Shown piece after piece: positions 12,216 through 25,794 of a stretch of DNA of 64,000 nt. Origin of the DNA: Pholis gunnellus (taxonomy: Eukaryota > Chordata > Actinopteri > Perciformes > Pholidae); the NCBI GenBank assembly GCA_910591455.2, contig OU342821.1, forward strand, positions 16,753,787 through 16,817,786, given 5' to 3'. The position numbers and the translations under genes are program-made. Numbering within the stretch: position 1 is the first letter of the stretch; each line of letters opens with the position of its first letter. The notes beneath the pieces are model-generated. The model was not told where the DNA came from, did no database searches, and saw only the letters and a list, made by a program, of their open reading frames with translations.

Positions 12216-13586
12216 TTTAATTTTTAACCTGGTTTTAATTTTTTTATGCCCCTCATTGTTTCACAGTTTAATTATTTTTTAATCTTTAAAGTACTAAAAT
12301 CATTTTAGCATATTTTCTTGCTTACTGTTTGTTTTACTTGACTTGCTGTAATGGCCAAGATATCCCTAAATCATGTATTAATGACAAATATCTGATATGA
12401 CAGGTTTTTATTTGTTGGCATAGAAACAGCCATCTGCCCCGACTTGGCATGGGCCCACAATTAAGACCTTATCGCCATGGTGAGAGAGAATGGGTTTGTG
12501 GGTAAAATGTCTTTTCACTGGCTGCCTCTCGCTGGCTCCTCCTGTGCAGAGTTGGCACATAATGTTCATAATGGCACAAACGTTCATAAGAGTTATTAAC
12601 GTTTACATTAATTACAATATTTACGTAAGTCTTATACTTTAATCGTGACAGACCTTTGACATAGCAGGGAAAGCACAGTTGTAAGTACAAACATGTCATT
12701 GAGGTCATGCGAGTGCCAACATCCATAATACCAAAGCCCAGCAGTGACACAGCCAACAAGCACCATGTGTTAAACTGCTCACCTTGAGCAAGGTTGATGT
12801 GCTACGCCTGTTTATATTTCAGAAACCTGCACATGAGTGTTTGAATTACGGGGTTAAACCATCTAAACATTGATTATTTGTTATTCAATGAGGGAAATTA
12901 AGGTGGAGCAATTGGCCAGTGGTATGAAAGTAACTTATCACTGAAGTACCAGTAACAAAGAGGAAAAAATAAAATGTTATGCTTTATCGCTACACCTCAG
13001 CGAGACATACTACGTTCTTCTTCACTACATTTATTGTAGATTAAGATTTAAAAAACTAAAGTATTGATAAAATAAAAACATACAATACTTTGATAAAGGT
13101 TAAACTACCCAAATGTCGGACTGATGCTAACTGATTCAAATGATCTTTAAATAATCTTGACCAGCTAAAACAATAAAGTGAAGCTTACATGTTAATGCCC
13201 TTTTACTTTTGATTTTAGTACGTTTTTCTGAAAACTCTTCTGTTACTCAAAGGTTCTCTATATGATATTCAGAGCATTGGAAGCAGTCGAAACGAGGTCC
13301 TGGATGGTGTGGTGTGGAGGACTGTGCATTATAATCAGAAGACACACACTGGTACCGACACTGCTAAATTCGGTGGAACAAAAGTGAAGAAAAGAACGTT
13401 TTTCTACAGTAGATGCCGCATAAAGCAAACACAAGTACACAATAGCATCCTGGAGAGGAAAGCACAAGTGCACAGACCACACTCCATCACCGGGTCCCTC
13501 TCTCTGCCCTGCCTGGTGTCTCTGTGGTAGTTCTCTGGGCCAGCCTACACCCCGCTGAGCTGACAACACCAATGTGTCATCCTGTT

Positions 13587-13591
<5 letters not shown>

Positions 13592-13622
<31 letters not shown>
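13592..13622. repeat. (GT)n microsatellite
   Basis: About fifteen GT units, followed by interrupted GTGTCAGTG copies. Confidence 0.95.
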
Positions 13623-13623
<1 letters not shown>

Positions 13624-13930
13624 AGTGGGTGTCAGTGTGTGTGCGTGTGTGTCTGAACATACAGTACAATTGACTGAGTGAGACAGAAACGGAGAGGCAC
13701 AGTGGAGTTCAATCAATCGGTTTACATGAGCACACACACGCTCAGTCATGACACGCAGTACAGTAGGATACAGTTATCTGTGTAGAACTGGGATTTACTT
13801 TTCTATTATTGTCAGACTTTATCCTGTCCATTGTATTTGTTGTTAATCCCAGGCAGCGAATAATAGTTTCTGACCTGTTTTTTGGGACACAAAGGTCAGA
13901 AAGATAAGCTAACGCTGTGCACAGCAGTGG

Positions 13931-13952
13931 TGTGTGTGTGTGTGTGTGTGTG
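13931..13952. repeat. (TG)n microsatellite
   Basis: About eleven TG units. Confidence 0.95.
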
Positions 13953-14084
13953 TCTGAACCATCTGAACCCTGGTGTGTCTGTTTCAGACGACTGCTGTGC
14001 ACAGAACATGGCTGCCTCGAGTTCAGACTGGCTCATCAGCCGGCTAACTGAAGATTATTAGCCACGCTAACGGCACGGCTGTGG

Positions 14085-14600
14085 GGATGACAAAGTCGGT
14101 CAGTCGACCACTTTGGTCCAGACTGAAATATCCATGCAATAGTTGTTCAGACCAACAACTATTGCATGGATAGCCATGAAATACAGAGCAAAGATATCCG
14201 TGTTTCCCAGTGAATGAATCGTTTAACGTAAATGATCCTCAGACTTTTACCTCTAACTCCACCAGCAGGTCAAAAAGAATCCAGTCCATACATTAATGTT
14301 CCTCTCAGTATGTAATAACGTTGGTGATCCCTAAACTGTTCCTCTGGTGCTATCGTCAGGTCAGAATACAAATTTGGCAAATCACCAACTACTTGCCAAA
14401 CTAATGACATTCCCATCAGCCTCAGCTGTTTCTGCTAATTAGTAAATATGTTTGCATGAGATGGTGCATACCTGCTATACCTGCATGTTAGCATGCTGAT
14501 ATTAGCATTTAGCTCAAAGCACCGCCGTGCCCAAGTACAGCCTCGCAGAGCTGCTAGCATGGCTGTAGACCTTTGGTCTTAGTATTTCCACTTGCAGAAA
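14085..14600 (+). mobile_element. Dispersed teleost repeat (accaacactttggtcc-like family)
   Basis: Contains ccactttggtccagactgaa, attgcatggatagccatgaa, ccaccagcaggtcaaa, gttagcatgctgatattagc and tttagctcaaagcaccgc in the order typical of a very common teleost repeat. It carries an internal inverted duplication at 14129-14172 that is absent from the related copy at about 23079-23110. Confidence 0.6.
14129..14172. repeat. Perfect 19-bp hairpin, 6-nt loop
   Basis: tatccatgcaatagttgtt (14129-14147), loop cagacc, and the exact reverse complement at 14154-14172. Confidence 0.95.
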
Positions 14601-15344
14601 AGGAAAGCTGATTTAAAGCTTTTGAGTCAATACTTCAGAAAAGGTCAGATCTCTGTTAGCCCTTTTAAGATTCACTACATTGTTGTTTTGAAACTAGAAG
14701 CTTTTCCGTTGTCTTTGTTGGTTCTGGATAAAGTGCGTATTATTTGTTCCCTCCATGAGTAATCTGAACTTTACATATTGATCCTTGAGAAAGGACAAGT
14801 ATTATTGGCCATGAGGCATCAGCTCTGATTCAAGGAGCAGAGCAATATTCAGATGGCAGGTTCCACAACTTCAAAGGAAATGCACTGTAGTGGTGCAAAA
14901 GTTGCTGTGAGAGGATGACAGAGCAAACAAATAGGGTGTTATGTTTCATGATGTCATCTGTTTTCAATGTATAGGAGATTTTCTTTCGTTAGAACACGTG
15001 GGCAGCGGTTCAGTATCCTGCAGATGACAGTGCAGGAGAGGCCTTGCCATAATTAGACTGACAGCTCCCTCTTGTGGTGACACAGTAACAAGGATACAAA
15101 ACGGGATTCTTCAGTTGGAGTTTATTCAATCGTACTCAGTTATTGTTCAGCAATTTCTAGACTGTAATGTTGCCACTATATTATACTATATTTATATATT
15201 CATGGGACTTTTATAGAAATCATTATGTTGCTGGAACTGAGTTAATAATAGTATGTTCTTAAGCACAAAGTAATGACGATGAATATCATAGCTTGCCTTT
15301 TGAATATTTGTGTGACCATTATTGTAGATTACATCTAGCAGCGA

Positions 15345-15620
15345 TGGAGGGAGCATTCAGATCCTTTACTTAAGTAAAAGTAGTAATACCACACTAAATT
15401 ACTAAATTACTCCATTACAAATACAAGTCCTGCACTGAAAATATTATTCGTATTATCAGCTAAATGTACTTATCCAAAGTAAAAATACTCATGATGCCTT
15501 TTTGTACTGTTCATCTAAGTCACTACTATAGGAAGGAAGTGGCATGGAATTAAAATACTAAGTTTGTGTATAAGATGTGTACTTAACTAAATGTACTTAG
15601 CTACATTCCACCACTGGAAG
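15345..15620 (+). mobile_element. Dispersed teleost repeat (tttacttaagtaaaagta family)
   Basis: Starts gcattcagatcctttactta, runs through aagtcctgcactgaaaat, attatcagctaaatgtactt and gtaaaaatactcatgatgc, and ends ttagctacattccaccactg. This is the layout of an abundant teleost short element with internal aagtaaaagta repetition. Smaller fragments are at about 12930-13030 and 35175-35262. Confidence 0.65.
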
Positions 15621-16440
15621 GTACTTTTCAAGATATAGTTTCCTGATGGTTAGTAAAAGTAGGCAGCTCCTTATGTTTTACTACAGTGTGTCATTTTTAC
15701 ATATTTTATTTTACAGTATTTTAAATAAATTGATTTCTAGCAATTAAAATGTCAAAATACACACCTGAAACCTGACACTTGAATGAATTACACACTGAGT
15801 ATGCTATTACCACTACGACCTCTCCCACATTGGCGGTTTTGTCTTGCTCTTCTGTGAGCACAGACTCTGGTGACTGAACTTAGTATTCCTTGCCCAGTGA
15901 CGTCTCCCTCTCAGGTAAAGAGCCTCTTTGTGGTTCTGTCCGGTAGTAGAAACACTTCGCGGCCGCGCATGAGAGCTCGCAGCTCACTTTCTCTATCCAT
16001 TATCTGTGTCAATGTTACACCCTGATAACACCTTCATCATTACATCATGCACTTCCTCTCTGATTCTCACTTCAACCGCTGAAACATGTCATTACCTGAA
16101 ATCTACACACAGAGGTTCTGGCAATGACCTTTACACAACTCACAGAAAGCACAGATGACAACAATCTGTGAGGTCTTGTTTTTGCACCATGCTGGGCTTT
16201 TAGTATTTTACACGGAAGCAATTTGAGGGAGGCTAACTGCAACATCAGCCTGCTTATTATCTGAATGTGTGTGGTGGGCCATTGTTTGTAATTAAAACAC
16301 AACCAGTGAGTGGAGCTGTGGTGCCATAACATGAAGAAATATCACCTACATCTAGCTTAGTGGGAATCACTTTTGACATTTATGTGGAGCGCAGTTCAGG
16401 ACATTTTTGGATTTGATTTTACAGTTAAGGGTCTGAGAGT

Positions 16441-16882
16441 TAAAGGAAAAGTTTGGATGCATTTTCCCGGTCTTACCTAGAGTTAGATGAGAGGATATCA
16501 CCTTTAAATATATCCTTTAAAAATATGGCTACAACCTGCAGCTTGGCTAAACATAAAGACTGGTAACGGGGAGGCTAAAGGCTGCCTCTGTGCAAAGTAA
16601 GAAAATCCGCCATTTCAGTACCTCTAAAGTGCACAAATTAGCACGTAACATGTAGTTTGTTTCATCTGCGAACCAGAGTGACCAAAGTGTAAAAACAACT
16701 GGGGGTTATGTGCAACAAAACACCAGGAAGTCACTTCTTCAGACCAAGAAATAGTCCCACACATCCTCCCATACGCCTTTTAACATTCTTCCCAAGAGAT
16801 AGATGAGAAGATAAAGAGTTGTATTGATCTTCTCATCTAAGATATTATGCATATTTCCTAAAATGTCAAACTACTCCTTTAA
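16441..16882 (+). mobile_element. MITE-like element with terminal inverted repeats
   Basis: The left end taaaggaaaagtttggatgc and the right end aaaatgtcaaactactcctttaa form an imperfect terminal inverted repeat of about 23 bases beginning AAAGGA. TTAA-like bases sit at both flanks. At 440 bases without coding capacity it looks like a non-autonomous DNA transposon. Related copies lie at 4795-5277 and 22277-22450. Confidence 0.6.
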
Positions 16883-17710
16883 GATAGAAATTGGGATTAC
16901 AGTCAGATCTGAGTAAGTAGCATTTTGTGCTGAGGTTTAAGATTTGTCTCAGGAGGTAGGGAGTTACTGTACTTGTGTGCGTCAACATACACATGTGAAC
17001 TCTGCTTTGTGTGCCAACTGTTTCCATTTCAACAGGGACATTAAGGCAACAATGGGGTCCATTAAATCCACCAACTCCATTTCAGTGGAAATACTTGGCA
17101 CCTGCAGCACAACATCACACATGGCAGCACCCTTCCCGACATCTCACAGTGTCCTGGAGCGGACAGTAGAGCCAACTCTGCTTAGCGATAAGTAAACTGT
17201 GGGAAAACACAGAGACTACATGTCACAAAGTTCTCTCAACCAACGTTGGACCAAAGTACAGAAAATATTAGACATGTTTGACATTAATCAGTGTAAATGG
17301 TGGAAGTTCTTTTAAAATCATGAAACATATCATTCAATGTTAATAGGCCAAACAAAGTAATTTAAAAATACTTACAAATTCCACAGACTAACTCAGTACC
17401 TCCCATATATGGAAAATGCAGAAATAGAGAAACTCCCTTTCCAGTGAAAAACAGAGGCATCCCATCTAATCAGACCAGTCATTCCTGTGGTCAGCTTTGT
17501 AGATTCTCAACCTCAGTATTAAACGTTAAAACATGTTGTTCTGTGCTGATCAGTACAGAGGGAACTCCCACTGGTCCATAGTGTGCTGTTCTATGCTCCG
17601 GGGATCTGGTTACTGTCAGGTTAAAGGCTCACTCACTTCTTATCTGACTCCTTATCTGCATGCTTACCACCAACGGGTTGACTGATGTTCATCCAAAGCT
17701 CTTGCTAAAA

Positions 17711-17741
17711 CACACGCACACGCACACGCACACACACACGC

Positions 17742-17802
<61 letters not shown>
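17711..17802. repeat. (CA)n microsatellite with CACACG variants
   Basis: About 92 bases; the first 40 alternate CACACG and CACA units, the rest is pure CA. Confidence 0.95.
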
Positions 17803-17803
<1 letters not shown>

Positions 17804-18369
17804 CAAAGCGAATTGGTAATCTCCCAATCAACAGGATGGAAATGTATTTAGAAATGAATAAACGGTATGTAAACTGCTGAAAAACAGAAAATGTCTTTCA
17901 GAGACGGTTTCTCGTGGTAAGTGTAGAGAAGTAGGCCACAATCATTTTTGTGAAACTTGTTTTCCTGAATTGTCTTCCAGCCTTTAGTGGTTAAACAAGA
18001 TTTGGTCTTTTTCAGTGTATTTATGCCAATATCGAGTGATAGATGTGTGAGCGCGGAGAATAAAATGTTCCTTACGCTGCACGCTGTCGAAGTCTTGCTT
18101 GTTTGATGTGCAGTGCTGTCCATGGTGCTGATCATGCAACCGTCACAATGTCGCTGTTTTACTTTGTTTCGCATTAATAACAGACTGCATGAACTGTAAG
18201 GTTACATAGTGGGCTGAGACTGCACTATTTCAGCATACTTTTCCATTCTTATAAATAATAGGCTGCACTATCAGGTCACAATCGATTCATAGCGATGGAA
18301 CCAAATTAAACCAAAAATGTGTCATCATTACAACATACAGAGAATGAGCACATCATTTCAAACTTACAA

Positions 18370-18403
18370 AATATATATACATATATATATATTATATATA
18401 TAT
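18370..18403. repeat. (TA)n microsatellite
   Basis: Interrupted TA run, atatatatacatatatatat and so on. Confidence 0.9.
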
Positions 18404-18661
18404 GCTTTTAAAATGTCGGCCAAATCTTTAACTTTATAAGTTAATAATATTTAAATGCTGTGTTTAGAGCTTGTTATGCAGCCCCCAAGTGGTCAAATAA
18501 ATCCATTAGTGCAGGTCGAACAAAGACGTATCTTGACTCTGAGATTATCGAGCCTTTCTATGTACTTTTACTTTTTGAGCAACTATAATTACATATTTGA
18601 AAAAGCAAGAACTGCAGAATAGCTTACAGTTATGCTTCTACGGTAAATTCAGCTGGTTAGT

Positions 18662-18760
18662 CAAGATTCAAGATTCAAGAGATTTATTTGCCATTTGCAA
18701 TGTAAAAAGCCTGTAACTAAATTAGTGAGTATAGCAAAGTGAAAAGTTGTAATTTGATTT
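18662..18760 (+). repeat. Fragment of a dispersed repeat beginning tcaagattcaagattcaag
   Basis: Tandem attcaag units followed by agatttatttgccatttgc resemble the end of a common teleost interspersed element. Family assignment is from memory only. Confidence 0.4.
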
Positions 18761-19984
18761 GACTACATAAAAGAAACTATTTAAATATGGAGTTGTAAAA
18801 TATAGACACACATTTATCACGTTGACGATCAAACCTCTCGTGGGGGTTTCCTGATAGGTCAGGGCTTCACAGACGTGATGTTTGTGGAGAGTTGTGCGCC
18901 AGTCTGGAAACACGGAAGGACATACAGTATTTACAAAAGCTTACTCAACCTTGTGAATGCACATTAATGTGTAGCTATTTTCAGTCTTTTTCCAAGTTTT
19001 CAAGCCTCATTAACTATTGACACACAGAACTTACCGTCCTCAGCCTGACAAACATTAAGAGACTCTTTAACACATTGACAAAGTACGCAGAGTGAATTGC
19101 TGATTGTTATTCTATAAGGCCATGTTTCTTACTGATGAATGCAGATAGAAGCAGAGAGGTCTCTCTGTTTTATTGGTTGTTTATGCGGCGACCTCACAGA
19201 GACTCGCGTGTAATTTCTGGGTCACACCACAGCAATGACGCAAAGCTGAGGTTATAGCTGTGTATTTTCTGTGGAAAAGGCCTTTACTGGGAATGTTGCC
19301 TTTGAACAGTTCACTGAGAGACCTGGGAAAAGATGTGACTGCACACTCCAACATACATCTGTAACAGGACAGAAAAACAAGTATTTACAGTCACACGATC
19401 ATCAAATGCACAAGATGGTCATAAAAGAAACACAAAGACAAAATATGGCGACATCTCTATATTTCCCTTTTAGCATCTTCCCTGATTGAGCCCACTAGGT
19501 TCACGTCCACAACTTTTTATGGGACTGACTTATGCATTTAGACAAGTTGTTTTTTTTGTCTTTCTGTGTTTTTAGTTCCTTATTCCCAGATGAACAGTAA
19601 AGGGAAGGAGCACTCCTTTTTCATTGATTTGATTTGATCAAGAAAACCCAATTGCTTGAAGCAGACACTGACGTATTCTCACATTAAAAAGTAGATACAG
19701 AGAACTAGTCAGCTAACAGTCGCTATTTTACCCTCAAAAGAAAATACAGGGCAACAACTCATTTGGAGTCATGTTTCTTGTCACGTGGAGAATGTAAGTC
19801 CAACATTCATTCCTCTATTAGCTCTGTTTTGGTGTCCACCAGCTGCCGTTCGGTGCTGGGTAGGTAGTGTACGGTGGGTTTATCAGAGCTTCTTTTTGCT
19901 GCAACAGACGATGAGAGAAGTGTGAGTGAACCAAAACGTTAAAGTTGTGGGTCAGAAAACCCAAATGAATGAGTTGAAAGTAGA

Positions 19985-20275
19985 GAGTTGTGCCGGTACC
20001 AATACCAGTATTGGAAATACCTCCAATACATCCTAAAATGCTGGATCGGGTATTGGCGAGTTATCGAATAATTGATCCACTCATTTATGCTACACACTTT
20101 AAGAATTTGTGAAAGAAATTATTTTGTATTCCTTTTACACATCAGAGTCACATCAGTTCAGTTCTCTATTGATGATGTAAAAGAGGAGCTTAGAGGAGCT
20201 TTACGGTATAAAACTGCATATACTGCATCTCAGGTCCCCATACTCCCATACTTGTTGGTGTTATCAATACTCCCC
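19985..20275. repeat. Probable dispersed repeat (ggtaccaataccagtattgg)
   Basis: Short alternating ggtaccaataccagtatt and ggatcgggtattgg motifs at the start are typical of an abundant teleost element. The right boundary is uncertain. Confidence 0.4.
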
Positions 20276-22276
20276 AAATAAAAAAATAACTGTTTTCCTG
20301 TCTGTCTGCGTCTTCTTTCGTCTTTCCTTTGGTCTCTACACAACCTGAGCCAGACGCTGTGTGTCTGTTAAGTGTATGCTGGTCCGTGTGGCAGCAGTGG
20401 TCAGGCCTGGCCAGTGTTACTGTCTTCTGCCGACGGGTATGCCAGCTTGTCACTGAACTGATCTTCTTTCAAAGCCCACAATGTTTTTTTGGGCAGTGTG
20501 TTTACAAAACCAAGTAAAGCAAGCTTTTAAAAAGAGGTCAAGCATCCTTGGGAATGGTTTTGAAATAGCCAGGGCAGAGTCAGACACGGACATTATGTCA
20601 CATGGGAGCTTGTAAAGTTGACCAAAAACCAAATCGCCTGATCTCACTTCTCCTCTAGTCTCCCATGTGTCTCTGAGAGGAGCCGCAAACAGAATTACAC
20701 GAGAATTTCGACGTTGTCTGAGCTGCTGTACTTTTTTTTATTAAAAAAAAGGAACAAAAAAAACCCTCCCCATTACTTCCCCACGTTTCTTTTTTGTAAG
20801 TTTACCCGAGCAACGTGTACTGTTTAGTATCTAGAGATGAACACATTGATGATGGTGCATTGATGCCTTGCAGATCTCTCTTTGATACACCACTGCCTGG
20901 AACAACCCGCTTGTGTTTGTGCACTTCACTTATACAAAATAGGTTGAGGCTTAGAGAGAATAAAACACATTCAGATATTTGAGATAAAGATAGGGGAAAA
21001 TACTACTGGCATTGGTTTAGTGTTGTCAATATACAGACATAGCATGTGATGCACAGCATTAAAGAATTATTTTTTAAACAAAATGCCGGCTTGATAACAC
21101 AGCTGTCTCCTGATTCGTCATTCCAGGGGAATTACACATGGCAAGGAGCCTTTCACAGCTCTTGACAACTGCAGAGATGGAACAATACGCTCACTCGACA
21201 GTCTCCCAAGAAACGATCCGACACAAAGTCCAGTAGCGGCGCAAATGAAGCAATAACAACACAACGCAGAGGAGTCACACATGCCCACAAAACATGCGCA
21301 CCCCCAGTGAAATTAGTGAAGAATTCAATTCCCGCACTTTCTCTGGGAAAGCATTTATCTTAGACAGATCACACAGAATTAATTTGGCCTGGATTCCCCG
21401 GTCAGGGCTTACATCATGATCGCAGTCCAGCCAGGGTCACTCAAAGTGCAGCTTAGCTCTGACTTCTTTCCCACGGAAACAAGGAACAGTAGCTCAGGAG
21501 ATGTTGAACGCAATCTGCTGCAAGATTTTGCAATGATGAAACTTTTTTTGTCATATGAAAGTGCCTTTTGTATGTGCTGCTTAACACTTTATTTAGATAT
21601 TATCAAGAATTGTATACAATTTCACCAAAACATCTATGTCCTGGGGATATAATAGTGTGATAAAAAATATGCTCTCTTGCTGCGAGTTAGTCTAGCTGAG
21701 CAGAGCAGACTGGACACAGTTGGAAACAGCTAGCCAGGCTCTCACCAGAATCATTGTTGAGCTGCATGACTCATCTTAGATTTGGACTGGGTTTCAGCTT
21801 GTTTCAGTGAGGACCAATCATTCTTCCTTCCTTCTGACTGCGCCTGCGCAAAGTGGCAAACAGTGAAAGTGCTAGGGGGGACGTGTACGTAAAATATAGA
21901 GGCCAGGTTGGCCTATTTGATGTTTCCTCCTCCTCCTATCATGAACGATGTGAAGGAGAGAAACGTAACATTTTTTTAATTATTTTGAACCATACTGGTC
22001 TAACGTTACAGACCTAGCTGTACAAGCTAACTTCTACCTGCCTCAGAGCTTTCAAACAAATCTTTATTGACAATTGTTTTGCACGTGCAGTGCGAGCACT
22101 CAGGTCGTGGCTTGACGATCGGACTGTACAGTGTGAGTACATCAATTGTGAGTTTTGACTTGATGTCGCAGACAATTTACTCCTACAGTACAGAGTTAAA
22201 ATTAAGCCACATTTCTGAAATCGTACAGTGTATGCCCAGCTTAAAGCCCACTATTTTGCATGTTGCTTGTTTACCA

Positions 22277-22450
22277 AAGGGTAAAAACAACAGTTTGTAG
22301 GGCGAGTTATGTGCAAGAAGACTGCATGAAGTCACTGCTTCCAACCAAGATATACTACCACACATCAACCCCCACGCAGCTTTTAAACTTTTTTGTTGAG
22401 AGTTAGATGAGAAGATTGATACCACTCTCATGTCTCTCTCATGTCTCTGC
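22277..22450 (+). mobile_element. Partial copy of the MITE-like family at 16441-16882
   Basis: gtaaaaacaacagtttgtag, gttatgtgcaagaagactgc, gagttagatgagaagattga and ataccactctcatgtctc align with the other two copies. Its end carries a 12-base tandem duplication (tctctcatgtct). Confidence 0.55.
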
Positions 22451-25400
22451 CAAAGTGCGTTAAAGTGCGTTATCACCCCTCCACCAATCAGCAAACTTGC
22501 ATTAATGAGTCCTACAGAGCAGCAGTTACCGGGAAGGTATGCTGCTGAAAAATCTGAATGTTTCCAGATGACAGTGATGGCTGATAAAGTAAAAAAAATG
22601 GGTACTTTCCAAAGGTTACTTCATTTAAAAGTGCGGTTTCCTGCTAAATAGACTGGCCCAGGCTGTCTGGCGAGTATGTCCAATATGGTGTCAATGGACC
22701 TCAAACAAATTATCCATGCATTCATTTCTTCTTGGTATTTGCGCACAGCATCATATCCTCTTCATCTCTGTCTATCTTTTTTTTCCTGAAGTTTCAGCCT
22801 ACTTGTTAATAGAAGTTGCAAATGTTGAAATGTTTTTTAGTTTGTTCTTGTTTTTCAAATCAGCAGTCTGAGACATTTCAACACTTAAAACATTTCAACT
22901 GATCTGGCTCAAGTATGAAAAGGCTCTTGGTAATTACCACGTGTGTTGCATTGTGTCTAAACTGATATTCAGCAGATGTGGCTTGTGATCTATAGACAGA
23001 CAAGATACTGAATATTATATCTGAACTATTAACCTGGTTATGACTTCCTAATATCGGTTCTACATTTGTGGTTTTAAGTGTCTCAACAACTAGATAAATT
23101 GCCATGAAATGTTCCATCAAACTTGCACCATCATCACGTCCATCAGTCTCAGCTGTGGTTTGTGTTTCGTGGTAGTAAGCAATGTTAGACAAAGCACTTT
23201 TTTTTTTTTCTCAATATTTTTCAATTTTGTATTTGAGAAGATACTTTTAAAATTGCACAATTTCATGTTATCAAAGTACTAAAGTCACAGATGTTACAGC
23301 TAACTCAACTGGACTTTGAAAGATAGAGCATGTACTCCGCTGTAGGCACTCACTGAGAAAATATCCAAATTACATAAACATGAACATGTATTGTGATATG
23401 GTCACAGGACATACTGTGGCCTGAAAGTGTATGAATCCCATGCTGTGATGACTTTGAAGTACTCTTCAACTAAAACGCTCAGGCCTGCATCATCACTAAT
23501 CGCATAGTTATTTGTAGATAAATAATATGCAAACAAACCATCATCACATTATCATATCGTTTGTAGCATTTATAAAGTCAGGCTCATCAATTAGTCTGTT
23601 TTAAACCCTGGCGGGGAGCAATTCTTTCCATTCCACTCTTGCTAATAAACATGTATTCCTTCAAACGGTTTACTCCAAGTGACAGTAGTGGGTGGTCTTA
23701 CGTCTGTGTTTGTTTTAAAGGCAGGAACAGCGACCCCGCGCCTGCTTGGTATGACATTTAACGTGATTGATCTCATGCGCGTACGCACTAACACATGTTG
23801 CCGTGTGGCGCTAACCTGTGTATTTATGTTTAGTAAGGTCTACTTTATGCATGCAGTATGTATGGATTACCATTTTATTTATCGTTGTTCTTAATATTTA
23901 CTGCCATTGACTGCTGGCCATGCATTGTGCAGAAAACATTGGCAGCACAGGTGAGAGAGAGAGAGAGAGTGGAGAGAAAAGGTGGAGCTGAGAGAGAGAG
24001 TGCATCAAAAGCCCTGGAGGAAAGTGCAGCTACATTTTATAAAATTACATGGGATTTAAATTAATAATTAAATAGCGACATAGGTCAGATGTCGACAATC
24101 TTATGAAGGCCTATTTGGAAAGGAGTTTATGGGTCACATGTTGTGTTGGCAAACAGTAGGACTATCTGCTTGTAGGGGCTTTGCACAAACATCTTCCAGA
24201 ATTTGTAGATGGGGACATTTGGCATGGTTGCCTTTTGCCCTGTGTGTAAATTATCAATCTTCATAAGTATAAGTAACTAAGTATGTCTTGAGCTCTGGAA
24301 TGTACCTCATCTCCACACTGCCAGGAAATGAAAATCGTGGCAGGGTTAAAGTCTGGTAGGACTTGGGGCATGGAAAAAGTTTGCAAGGTAGCAATAATTG
24401 TCAGGATCCCTGTCAGACCAGACACCGCCCATGGCCACACCTCTGATTGGTACACAGCTGCAGACACTTCAGTTGATGACCTCCTGCGGGCTGACACACC
24501 AGATCCAGATCCCACTAATGAGCTCTGGGCAGTATTTCTGAATTTCTGTCTCGTGGTCTTGCTATTGAGTCCTGTCCAGAACTCCCTTGACAAATAATTT
24601 ATAAAAAGTAAATGAGTTGGGGAAATATTTCAGTTTAGAGCATCTTTGTTTGTAAGAAGAGCCAATTTCCCAAAACTGAATTACTTAATTAGGAAAAATG
24701 TGAACAGTCTAAAGGGCAATACATATTTCTATTATACTCTATTATATTTTGTGTATACATATTTATTTCTATATTAAATTATTTCAACATTTATTTTTGC
24801 TTTATTTGTTTATATTTCCACATGTATTTACTTTATAGAACAACCTTTTGTAGTATTGCTTTTTGATTTAACTGATTAAATCTAAATTAAATTTAGATCA
24901 GATGTTTTGGATTTTACTTTTCCTTATTTATGTTTTTACATTTTGTCATTTTCTGATGAAACCAGTTAAGAGCTGGCTAGACTGTGACGTGAGAACAAAC
25001 TGGAACCGAATATGCACTTCAAACCTTCATGCTCCAGTAGTTTCTTTCATTTTGTTTTATTCATCCACTTTGTTATCGACAGTAATCTATGTTCGGTTTG
25101 GATTAACGGCCATGAATGAAGTGGGAGATTAAGTGACACTGCAGGAAAGAGAAGCAGCGCAGCAGTGAACAAAGGTGGTTTTCAAAGGATTGCTGCCAGT
25201 GGCTCCAAATCAACCACCAGGTTAGAGTCACCTGCGCTGATTAAGGAGCTTTTGGAAGCTGAGTGAGAAAATAAAGATCAAGAAAAGCCTTTCCACGCAT
25301 ATTATTCTTAATTGAATTAAGCAAATACTTAATTTGATTGCACTTAATTGGTGTTTTAAAGGAATCTTTTGTGGTTACACATTTAAATAGAGACGGACAA

Positions 25401-25794
25401 GTCAAATCTTTATTCAATGTCTCTCTACTGAATTCCCCCACATAGGACCTTTTTCACTATGCAAGTGTATAACACCCGCCTTAGAATCCACACCACTTTG
25501 GCAACTCAACATATGTGAAATCAAAGGTCAAAAAAATCATTTTTGACCTTAATTTGGCATTTGTTCCAAGTTTTTTGAACAAAGGACAAACTTTAAAAGC
25601 TGCTTTTAATCAGCCAACTAATTAGATTCACCTGTGCTAATTAAGGAGATGAGGCAATCTGAAAAAAAGCTAAAACTATCTCAAAATGTAAAAATAAACA
25701 GTTTTATGTATTCATTAATTATATAGAATTATGCACATTGCTTTGAGTGATCTTTAAGTGTGTGTTGTGAAAGAAACATTTTGGGTTTGAATAT

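Larger units (their letters stand above)
9341..14084. other. Intergenic, first part of the map1b-ptger4 gap
   Basis: No supported gene. It contains a CA run (10836-10856), a LINE relic (about 11925-12215), two GT runs (13592-13622, 13931-13952) and fragments of the aagtaac/agtacc repeat near 12930-13030. The long open frames at 13258-13749 and 11863-12282 are explained by the microsatellite and the LINE relic. Confidence 0.7.
14601..25794. other. Intergenic, middle part of the map1b-ptger4 gap
   Basis: No supported gene. Apart from the repeats listed separately the DNA is AT-rich and its open frames are short. The opposed frames at 24261-24597 look protein-like in neither direction and match nothing I recognise. 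Confidence 0.65.

Noticed and set aside
13258..13749. 163-codon minus-strand open frame
   Set aside because: Its middle is translated GT microsatellite (His/Thr run); the flanks match nothing known.
24261..24597. Opposed open frames of 110 and 89 codons
   Set aside because: Both strands are open by chance; neither shows a domain, a good start context or splice signals.
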